Shown: positions 50,601 through 62,600 of the stretch, one piece after another
How the letters are laid out: every line of letters begins with the position of its first letter
How positions within the stretch are numbered: the stretch's first letter is position 1
Source: Burhinus oedicnemus
Taxonomy: Eukaryota; Chordata; Aves; Charadriiformes; Burhinidae
Length of the DNA stretch: 64,000 nucleotides
Reading direction: 5' to 3'
NCBI GenBank assembly: GCA_008921705.1
Contig: VFFE01006671.1
Span: 724,506-788,505 of the forward strand
The notes under the pieces: model-generated
Databases searched by the model: none
What the model was told of the DNA's origin: nothing
Seen by the model: the letters and a program-made list of their open reading frames with translations, nothing else
Program-made: the position numbers and the translations under genes

Positions 50601-53600
50601 TTCCCTTATGATGATAATAATTGAATTGATTAATAATAAGCTTCAGCAGCAGAGTGAACTAGTAACATTTCTGATGTACAGTTTCATTAAAACCAATTAA
50701 GCTAAGCAGTGGCTGCACAGCATTGCACATCTGTGACCTCAGTCATGCAACTGGGGGATCTGGCCAGAGCATGCCACAAATTCCTTATGTCTCTGTTTCT
50801 GGTCTATGGAAATCAAAGCATTAGAAGGTAGAGGGACTGGTGCCCATGTCTTTTCATATGTGGAGTTAGGAGGCAGCTGAGGTTATGCACCAGCTTAGAT
50901 ACAGCCTCTCTGGGTACAGCACTGAGGCACATAAATAGAGAAATGACAATATTGTGTGGATAAAAATACTGCTATCCAGGAGCATCACTACCTTTTTGTG
51001 CTTTCCTTATCCAACAGTGCTCTTCTGAACACTTCCTTTGCATCCATTTCTAATTCAAAGATTTTCACTGGAATTATCTTAGCTGATTCCAAGAGGTTTA
51101 CTTGTTTTCTTGTTACAGGATATCCATCAATTACAACTCTGCATACAAACAGAAACAGAAAGACAGTTTTCCTAAGAAGTCAGTTTTTAATTAATCATTA
51201 AGACTAGGTATATTCCTAGTACATTCTCAATAGAGACAAAAGTCTACACCCATGCCATTAAGTTATTGCTGCCCTGACTTGATAGACACAGTCTTCACTC
51301 CTAAGAATTTACAATCAAATTTAGAAAAAAGTAAAATCAAGTAGATAGAATAATAAATAGTAAAGGAAATACACAAAGGGCAGAAGGTATAGGAATGTAA
51401 GTGGATGGATCTGACTTACAAAAATGGTGGACTTTAAAATTCTGACACATCAGTCATTCAGAAACATAATTTTAACTATGGGAAATTTCCATATGGAGTG
51501 GGAGGATTAGTTTTCAAAGTGAAAAGTGAAATGATTTACAGTACTTGAAGAGTTTTTTAAGTCATATTGAAGAAGAAATGCTTTTCACGTATTAGGCAAT
51601 ACTGGGGCAAAATATACTGAAACAATATTCCAGTATTTAACATGAAAGAAAAATTGAAAGAATTGTGATCTCAAGCTCAGATAACTTTCAGAGATTATTC
51701 CAGAATTGCCTTTCCCTGTAACAGTTCTTGTTTTTGCAGAGAGGAGTTGAATGTCATGAAATCATGATCGTGAAGCTTTTTGAGTCTGCCCAGTTTGGAA
51801 GGTGTTTCAGTGGTGCAGAAAGAGCCTAGGAAACCAGGATCACATATGAATAAGGTGGAAAGAGTCACTGGTTTCAGTTCTTCCTTAGTAACCTCAGTTA
51901 TTACCAAAACCAGAAAAAAACCTTGAGTACAGAACCTGTTTGCATGACCAAAGAGAATCAGATGTGTCCAAGTTGGTACTGGAGTTGGTATAAGAGAGAT
52001 AAAATGGTAGTTCTCAAAGGATAATAGAAAATACTGGCTTATTGACTGAAAAAAGGTAATCTTCATAAGCAAATTACTTGGATTTACTGCAATATACTTA
52101 CTTGAAGACTGCAGAAAATTATGCTTCAGTTTGGTGTCCCAGAGTAATGTGAGGAACCTCATTTTGTATGGATTATTTTCTTAATGCATAAACCACAGCT
52201 GTGTTTTAGTGAAATTGTTTTACAGCGATAACATGGGAATTACTGCCTATGTCTAGCATGTCTTGAAAAATAGCCTGAAACCCAAACAAGACACTTACCC
52301 AGTGGTATTACATACATGATTCATCAGAGCCACATCTAGAGCCTGAACGGCCAGTTCATCAGGTACAGTCAGTCCTTTGTGAAGATGCCACTTTAACTTA
52401 AGTGCCAACTCACTCTCTGGCTGGTTGTCTAACAGTAGCCGTATGGCATCTCCCATACTCAGGCACATTAACCCATATACACTTGCAAATTTCTTGGCAA
52501 CTGCAAAACATTTTGATTTCAACACACAACTTTTACATAAGCAACATCACAACCCAGCAGTCTGTTAAAGTATGTCCTTAGTCTTAGAAGCTAACTGCTC
52601 AGCCCCTTCCCTGGGTTATTTCCAATGCATAATCTTGATAAGTGGATACCTAAAACCCTGCTTAGGCCCCTAAAGGGCTCAGACCTTTGCATGTGTGCAG
52701 AGCATGCCCAATGCACTAACAGCATTCAATTCAGCATAAACCTCAGCAGCAATAGTCATTATTACAAAATATCTTAGAAAATATGCTTCCACTGCTGCCT
52801 CTTGCAGAACAACCTAGCTGTTACATCATTTATTCAGGCAATGGGAAATATGTTTAAAATTTCCTCCTTAATATGAGATAATTTGAACCCATCTCTTCCT
52901 TTTCTAACACCCTATTCTAATCATTAAGTTATGGCGTAAGCTGAATTTTCTCCTCCTCCAGTTAAAGGCAGAGACCTGTGGATTGAAAGAGTCATGGAGG
53001 AAGGAGGGGGGAGAAAGATGAAAATCTTGGTTTTTTAATCCAGAAGTTTGGAAACAGACTGGGGAATGTGGAGTTTTGGGTTCTGGTCCTTGATCCTAGG
53101 AATATTTCTTCATTTTACATTAGATCATATTGACTGAAAGAAATAAGAAACAATTAGAAAACAATCAGAAATAATACAAGGGGTATAAATAGTGTAAGTC
53201 TGTATTTTCTAAGTGCCAGTCCGGATCACTAACTTCTTAAGAAGCTGGGATAAAATTCGGATGTATAGAATGTAACTAAAGGATTCTAAGCCCAGCAAGA
53301 AACACAGGAAGACCAACAATATTAATAGTTTATGATATTTAAATAGCAGTAATGACAGATACAGCTTCAGTCATTAGATAAAGTTTTGCTTTATAGATAA
53401 TACTGGCTCCTACCTGTAGTCTTTCCAGATTTTGGAGGTCCCACAATTGCAATCCTAACTGGCACAGCTGGTTTAGGTTTTGGCTGACGAATGTATTTGA
53501 TGGGATTTTTCATAAATGTTTCTTTATTTTCTTTACTTGAAAAGAAATAAATATATTGTCGATGGATTACAGGAAAGACTGTGTTTTCACGGTTTTGTTG

Positions 53601-56600
53601 TGGCTTGATTACTTCTCCTTCATGTAGCTGTAGCATATATAAAATGGAAAGCAGTTGATTAGGTTTGACAAAGCCTCCTCTCCCTCTATGCTAGAGAAGT
53701 GGCTTTGTAGGCAGGCAGAGTACCAACTGTATGAAACAAACCATCAAAGCATTCTGAAATTCATACATATGGACATAATAGATTGTCCGAGTCTGAGGAA
53801 CTTCCATACTTACACAGTTCTTATACAAAAAGATGAAGTAAACATTGAAGAGAGAAAGAATATTCACTATTTCCAGTAGGTGGTACCGTAACACTTTCTG
53901 TCCATCAAGTGAGTGTAGTCAGAGAGGTATAACAGTACTTTTTTTCGTTTTCAAAGAATAAAGAAAATAATTTTATTCCTCTGTGAGTTAAAACCACTCC
54001 TCTGTCTGACAGTAGAAGATACACTGAGAATATTGTATTCAGCAGAAATCATGTACAAATGAAGAAAACAGAAAAGAATATCAATACTTACATTGCGGTG
54101 AAGTGTAAAACCACAACAAGGCAAGCCAAAAAAGCTTTTAGTAAAATACATACACTGCTGATGAAATCTTTTTAAACACATCAGACAGCCCAGTAGAAAA
54201 TGTGTGGTGTTGGTGGATCATTGAGATGTAAGAGGAGCACTAGTGGAAGAAATGGTCGTTGCAGAAAAGCTAAATGAATTCCTTGCACCACTGTTCACTA
54301 TGAAAGAACTTAGTAATGTCCCTGTTGTAGCCCTTCTTGGAGGAACTGCCTTAATGTGCCAATAAAAGATGTTTTAAAACAAACTCTTGATATCTGTAGA
54401 AAAAATTGCCAAGACCGGATGGCATTCGTCTTACAGTTCTAAAAGGACTCAGAAGTGAAATTATTACTCACTAACGTATAACCTATTTCTTATGTTGGCC
54501 TTCCTTCCACAAAAAAGGTGGAGGAAGTGATCATTTTTTGAAAAGGCCTCCAGGATGGATCCTGGCAAATATAGTCCAGTAAATCTGACCCTGTATTGAG
54601 CAAATTGAAATATATTAAGGAAAAAACCCAGTAGCTACAGGCATATGAAATACATATGAAATAATGGGGAAGAGCCAACTTGGCTTCTTGTAGAGGGAAA
54701 TCATACCTCACATCTATTAGAATTCTTTGAAGGAATCAGTAAATATATAGATAAGTGGATCTGGTTGTTACAGTAAGAGATGAGACTGCATGGCATTACC
54801 TTGCCAGACCTTCGTCTGATTCTTAGGTTCCTATTCCTGCATTAAGTCATTTCAGGGTGCTTGCCCTGAATTTGTAAGATGTCAGGAGTCTGTTCTACTG
54901 TGTATCTGATCCCATTCCTCCCTGGGCTCATCATTTTTATTCTCTGCTTATCTCATCAGTTGTGTAACTACTTCCCTCCCCCCCAGTTTAATCTAAACCT
55001 TTCTACAAAAAAGCCTCTGGTCCTTAATCAATTTCATCATTTCTGTTATATCCTAAAATACCATCAAAATGATCCTATTTCCCTTTCATTATTGTCAGCA
55101 TGTACTTTTCCACTGTCAGCACACCACTCTGATTTTATCTAATGGCTTTCTGTGACTTCTTTCTTCTAACTGAATTGTACTTTTTGGTTGGTAAAAAAAC
55201 ACTATACAGCATAAATGAATGAACTGGAGAAATGGAATGACAAAAATGTAGTGAAATTTAATAGAACAAAGTGCAAGGTCTAGTGTATAGGGACTAATAA
55301 GAATTTCACATATAAGCTGGGGTTCAGTAATTGGAAATGACAGAAGAGAAGAAATATCTACTTCTATTAATATGTCCCTAGATTATTAGATGCAGACACA
55401 GAAAAGGCAATTCTGATCCTAAAACATTTTAAGTAAGTTTTTTGATTATATAAAGCTGCAATAAGAGCTGATCCATATACAGTTCTGATTGCCAAGGTGA
55501 AAGAAAGATAAATGTCATCTGGAACAGGTGAAAATCCAACATGATGGCTATACAAAAGGGAATAAAAGTTACCTGATTAATTAGCATAGTAAAATGAAGG
55601 CCCAAGTATGTTTACCTCAGGAACAAGATACTTTTCTGTATCTTGTTCACTGTGTTCTGTGGTTGTTTTTTTTTATAAATCCTCCTTTTTATTTCTGATT
55701 TACTCACAGTCCAACCTGCTTTTATTTCTAGCATTAAAACAAAAAATTTCCTGCTAACATTTCACTTGCTACCTATAAGACTGTATCAGCCCACTTTTGG
55801 GGATAGACACGAGTACTTTCTGACCTTGACTTTTCAGATCTCTAGTAAAATACTATGGAATTACATTTGTTGCTCTTCAAAATTTGTACATTTTGACAAC
55901 AGAGAATTATTGCTGGTGAATTACATACATTTAACATTTATTGGCTTACTTCTTTTGCCACTTCTAGGGTTGGTGGCCACCTGTGTGGGTTCTTACAAAT
56001 TCAAATCCCAAATCCTTTCAGTTTGTTTTCACTGCTTTTGGGAGGCGTTAAGACCTTCTCTGTTGTCCTGTGTTTTGTGGATCATTAACAATTAGGCATT
56101 TATTTCTGATTCAGTGCTATTTAATTGTGTCGCTAATGCTAACGTAATGGATTTTACTAAATGCCTCTCAGCCTTAATTTAGCTGCAATGCTGAAAAGAC
56201 TAGCACTTTTTATTATCAACATTTGCTGTATTTTGTGTATATTCAGTGGTGTAGTTTTGATTCAGTGATGTAGTTTTCATTAAGTATTTCTGGTATTAGT
56301 TGCTACTGTATGATAATATTTTTTATGTGAAATATATTTTTTAAAAGGATTACTTCTTGAAAATATTCTTCAGCTATTTAAGAACATTACCTTGATTGGA
56401 TCCCACTGACCAAAAGAACTTGGAAATTTATATGAGAAAACTAGCATCTTATGTGCAAGTGGCAAACTTATTGGGTAACATTTCTCAAAAATGCTTCCAC
56501 GATTTTCCATTAGAGAATTCAGCTTGCTATATATTTGGTAGCGTACGATGTGAGGCTTCCGTCCTCCATTGATTGTGATTTGTGGTATTAGCAATTTTTC

Positions 56601-59600
56601 AAGTTCTTCCTGGTTAATGAAAATATAATGAAATATTAGAGTCATAAACACGATCAGATTTTTAATAATGACTGACAGCAAGAGTTTCTGTGAAGTATCA
56701 AGGATTTCTTGAGTATGTTCTCAGTCACCGTAAATCAGCAAAATTTGATTTGCGATGAGAATTGGTCTTCCTGCGCACTGAAGTTTAAATTACCCAGCCT
56801 ATATTAAGTATCACACTATTTAAAAAAAAAAAAAACAACAAACAAAAACCGGATGATCTGACAGTTAACTTTGAGGAATCTACTATGATAAAACTAAAGC
56901 TTGAGAAGTATCTTTCATTAAAAAAGAATCAAATATCATTGTTTCCCTATTCCAAACAATTTAGGATAGCTTATTTAGTTACTCTCTAAAAATATTTCTG
57001 CTCTCTGATGACTTATTTTTGCCCAGCTTATTCAACTAAAATATAAAACCAATCCATTTTCTAGAGTTTTTTCTAGCAACCTAATACTTTTGCAAGTGTT
57101 AATGGGTTTTAATGTCATCATTTAGTTTTCCATAAAAGACCGAGATTCCACAATGTCAAAGAGGATCAACAATTAAAGAATCAGAGAATGATAAAGAAGA
57201 ATCTTGAATAATGAATCAGAAATACTAAGTTATTTAAAGTTATTTATAAAGGCATAAATGTTTTTGGAATTAAAAAAATAGTGGGAATAATACTGAGTAA
57301 GCTGGAACGAGGGGATATCAGTAGTATCTAGTAATTCTATTATATGATACTATTTCTGTGTAATTTCTCAACTTACATATAGTATCTGTATAGGTCCACA
57401 GTCTTGGATCTTTCCACTTACTGTCGTAAGCAGAACTCAATATAATAATAAACTCTAAACCACTAGTCACCTCTCTTGTCACTGAGATTTATGTACTTCT
57501 TGAGACAAACACAAGTTGCTGACTCTCTTAATGGCTTGTTCCTTTTCTGATCAAATTTTTTATCAGTTTACTAATGCAACAAACAATATGCTCCCAAATG
57601 ACAGAGAGGAAAATTCTCAAGAGCTATAGCAGTTCACTAGCTTTAACTTGAAACATTGTATTGTTCATGTAAAGGGCTAAGGCTGTATTGGGATTTTTTT
57701 GTTTATTGTCTCTTGTGGGCCTTATCCTAACTTCTTTCCAGTTCGATTTTGCAAATTCAGTTTATACTCAGGAAAGTGAAATTAGCAACAAGCTTCATTC
57801 AGAACCCCTAAAATTATTTTTGTGATTATCATTGGGATACATGATTATATGCATTGAATAGTTCAATAAAATTATGATATTTTATGGTCACTTTTGAAAG
57901 TTGAATGTATTTTCAATTCACCTTCTTCCAAAATTAATAGAAAGGTGAACCTCTGAGCACAAAACATTAATCTTTTCTACACAGCTTATGCTTCCTTGTA
58001 GTGCAAAGAATGTTAGGAGTTTATTATTGATTCATCTGACATTTAATGCATTAATGATTAAAGTAAAGTGAACCTTGAATCAGTCACACTTATGGTGTTG
58101 GTAAAGGCTGGATTCATTTTGCATTTCATTCTTACATCTACATCTTGGCTATCTACTTCTGTGAACTTTCTCTCTAGTCAGTGAATAGATTTTCTTCTAA
58201 ATCATGATTAATTTCCTGCTGAAGTAAGATACGTTTATAGTAAACAAATGGCACCAATCTACTTACTGCCTTAGATGTGGGCATTAATGTTGCAGATATC
58301 TAAAGTTAGATGAGGCTACCTCACCACAGGTAATTCCATAGGTAATTTCAAGAAAATTACGTTACTAAGAACTGTATTAAAAAATCAGTTGTCTAATAAA
58401 AACTTAAAATGATTTTGAAATACTGTTCATGTATTTATGACTTTTTAGTTTGGTTGCCTGCATCAACTGACCTATAAAAAAGGAAGTAAGAACCCCAGGC
58501 AAGATTGGGTAGGTCTACACAAAACTTTCCTTTGCTTTTTCCCTACAATATTAGTCTTATAAATTATATATTTTTTAAAGTATATACCTTCTCACTACAG
58601 CCTTCATCTTGCTCACATATTCAGATCATGAATACAGCAGCACGATTGTTTAAGCACTATAACTTTTGACTTTGACAACTACAATGAACCTGAAAACTCT
58701 TCTTGCATCATGCAATCATATAATTTAACAAAAGAAGCAGTGGATTAGGTACCTGTACACCTTGTAAACTGTCTATTTCTGAATCAAACTTTTCTGCAAT
58801 TTCATTTTTTATGCGGTCAACAGCATCAATCTCCTGTTCTTCTTCAGCCTCTTCTTCTTCTTCTTCTACAAACTCTCTTTCAAGTATAGCTTCAGCTTCT
58901 TCATTTTCATTCTCATCTTCCTCCACAGAGGCCTCATAATGCTCTTTATTTGCTAAAGCCTATAAAGGTAATGTATTTTGTTGTTTCATGTCTATGATAC
59001 AGATGTTTTGAAGGAACATATGGTATTCTTGTTTCTTTTTTAATTAGAAAAATCATCAATTCAACACAACTTCATTTTGGGGTGTCCTTTATTGTAAGCA
59101 AAAATCTAGTAAATTCTAGGATCTTATTTCAGAAGAAAGTACAGAGGTATTTCATAGTGCATACAGTGAAGCATTGTACCAGTTCCAAGAGTGCTTAAAA
59201 AACTGAAGTGCTACACTGCAGTTTGGATAAGAGGAGTATTTTTTTCATATATAGTATGTAGCTTGGCAGGACTTTGTATTAAATAAGCTTCTTAGCTGAA
59301 AGTGTAGCTGACAGAATTTCATGAGCAGTCAAGTAGTACATTAATGCATTTATAAATATACTATGTAATTGAGTTTGGGCATAAATCCTGGTACAAACCT
59401 ATTCTGAGTTAACCATGGATTTGACCGGATACTTAAAACACATGCTTAATTGCAATTAGTCTACTCTTATGCTTACATATTGGATACATAAAACACATTT
59501 ATAAGTATTTTGCTGAATTGGAGCACAGATTGAGAATTCTTTTAAAACTGTTTTTAGTGTTCATGAGTTAATAGTTTCTAAAACAATTTAAACATCATGA

Positions 59601-62600
59601 CAAATTACTTTTGAAAGTAGAAGTTTCTGACAGTCTATCACATTTTTACTATTCTGCATTGCCCTGAAAACTCTGTGACTAAAAGCTCTAGAAATTTCTG
59701 ATATGAATGCAAACACTTCTATTTAAAATATTTTTATTAGCTTGTTCTCTTACCTCCTGTTTCTTTTGTTTTCGTTCTGCTAAAAGTTCTTCCCTTCTTC
59801 TAGCAATCCTCTCATCCTGTTAGTGAAAAAAAGATGTAAGAAAACAATGATATTTGCTATTAAAAGCTCTCCTCTGAGTATTGGTAATGTGATCCAGAAT
59901 TAATGTTGTTCTTTCCACCTTAAAACTCCGTTTCTAGTTGCTTCTAATGTTAAAAAAGTACTATCTGTGCATCTTGAAATTTTGCAAACTAGATATACCT
60001 CTTTATTAGGTGAACATGTAAGTAGATTTAATAAAACTAACTTGGCAACTTCTGAGATTGAGGGGGAGAAAAGACTGTGATTCTGAAAATATTATAATAT
60101 TTTTATTGGTAAGCTACAGAGTTTCTAGACTTATAGGTGGTTTCTGCCATTTGGCAAAGTATTAAATATGTGCTGTTCCATCTGCCTGTTTAAAACTGTC
60201 CAATTTTGACCAAGTTATAAGCATTTGAAATACAGTCCCCCATATATACCCAGTAGATACATGTCAAATACCTGGTGGCTAAATCCTAATTCAGAAGTAA
60301 TATGCAGAAGCATTCTACTTAAAGCCAGTGGGGTTGATGGGGATTCAACCTGTAATTGCTGCTTGCACACTGTAGTGCTGTCACCTGAACTGAGATCAGA
60401 AAAACTGAGCATGTCAACATGCATACAACAGTGCAATTTTAGAAATCCATGTTAACTACAAGCAAAGTGGCCTGAATACCAGGGCATTCTAAAGCAGAGC
60501 AGCAAGAAACTCTACACAAGCTGATTTTCTCTACTCTTGTGACTAAACCCTGCTGTTGCGGAACGACACAGCACTGCAGGTGTACTCATTGCTCTCGGTA
60601 TCCTGTTGCCAGCTTCTTTCAGTGGAGTAGGAAACTCTAGGGTAGCGTTCAACTGGTCTGTCTGCTTTTCCCAGACTCTCTGTATGTCCTTCAGCTTTAG
60701 TAACAGAAGAAGGGGTAACAGTACACCTAGCCATGCTGCATTCTCACAGCACCGTCTGACTTGCTCACCAACTGGATGCCATGGAAAAATACTCAATAGG
60801 TAGCAAAAAACTATATTGCAATACACATAAGCAAAAATACCAAATTACTGTTACTCAGGAAATTCTGATTCTGATCTTTCCTTACTTCTTAATGCCTTTA
60901 TCACTTTGTATCACTGTTTTGTATATGTGTTTTAAATAGGAACCTGTTATTTTCATTTGTCATCACAAGCTATATTCTAACTTCATTAGAAGTTTGGACC
61001 CTAGGATCTGTAGCACAGGTATTCGGCACTTGAATTATCAGAGTAACTACTTCCAGGGTGAGCTTAGTAAAGCAATGTAGGCTGGTCACTAGAATGCACC
61101 TTTTCCAGCAAGATTTCCAACTTGCATCAGGAAGGACTAAATTGAAAAAAATACTTTAACTCTCCTAGATTATATGCATTCTTAGAGCCAAGCAGTTCAG
61201 AAAACTGGTGTTTTATGAGCCTTGTCCCAAATTCTGTTGTACTAACTTCCTGTGTATTAACTGCTCTGTAGTAACTTATACTCAGACCTTTTCTGATAGT
61301 ACGTGTGAAGTACTTTATCTCACTTTTATAGAAAGTTAGGAACCTTGAATATATTGCACATGCTGACTGTAAATGTCTGCATAGAGGTTTCAGGTTACTT
61401 CAGGTAACTTGTAACCTGTTCAGTAGTAAGCACAGCTTTGTTCAAACGGGAGACTGTGCAGCTACAACAGCAACGAGAATGTGGTTTAGTGCTATTACAC
61501 TTCTGTGTGGAGTATCATAGTTGGAAACACAGACACATACACCACAGAGTACCTATGAAGTCAGCCTATGGGAGATGCAGATCAGCTGGACAGCCCCATG
61601 CTCAGGGAAACCAGGATGCAACAGCAATACTGTGCTTGAGCTGTGTATTTGATTTTTTAGGACCATAGTCACTCTCTCCATCTAGTTGCCTTTTGTCCAG
61701 GACTTTCCAGATGTGTGGCATTCTGTCAGACACTTTTCCTGGGCTGCGAGATAACTCAACTCCAGCATGAATTAATTGCACAAAGGAGGAAAGGAGCCCT
61801 AAATACTTTTCGGTTCCTATGGTAAATCTGGGAATGCTGTGAATGTGTGCGGTTATGTCTCCTGGCTCCCATATCTGTTTCTCTGTGTGCTCTTCATTGT
61901 TTTGGGAGTTTTAGAATCTGTGTTCAGACCTGTGCTGCTGAAATGACAAAAAAGTAGACAGGACTGAAAACTTACCCTTATTTTTGCTTTCAGGTCTTTC
62001 AGTTTCTTTTTATTTTCCATTTTTTTATACTGTCTTTCTTTCCACTTTTTCAGACGTGGAGGAAAAAGACGGTCAAGAATGTCACTTTCTTCTACTTGAA
62101 TATAGACCGCAACATCAGGACAGAGTCCTCGTTCTGACAAATACTGGGCTTCATGTGAAGTACGAGGGAAACCATCCAGTATAAATCCCATGGACCTAAT
62201 TGGACAATTAGATATTTATCATTACACAATGTGGTTTAAAGTGCAACACAGTGAAAATACAATTAATTTGAAAAAAAAATTTTAAACTCCCTTATTAAAT
62301 GTGCATGTTAAGAGTAAGTTTAAAAAAATACTTTTGGGTATTATCTTTTGACAGTGTAAAACTGATACTTCACTATGTATTTTAACTGGTGTACTAACAA
62401 ATTTATTTCTTCTGAGGTTTTAATGTGCAGAGATTATTATTTTAAAATAACTTTAAAAACCAAAATAAATTGTCTCCTCAGTCTTGCCTGTGTGACTCTA
62501 AAACCAGTACTTCTTAGCCACTGCTCTCAAAAAAATAGAAGGTGCCCCAAATATTATTTTGGTAACATCTCCTACAGAAGGCTTGTTGCCAGAAAATTCT

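Larger units (their letters stand above)
42583..53413 (-). other. AK9: AK9 introns between 41.6 and 53.4 kb
   Basis: Introns 41638-45375, 45491-46037, 46321-47050, 47221-47746, 47944-49158, 49380-50991, 51139-52298 and 52501-53413 (plus short ones) are AT-rich. Apart from the CR1 copy in the first of these, no additional exon, RNA gene or transposon was recognised. Confidence 0.5.
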
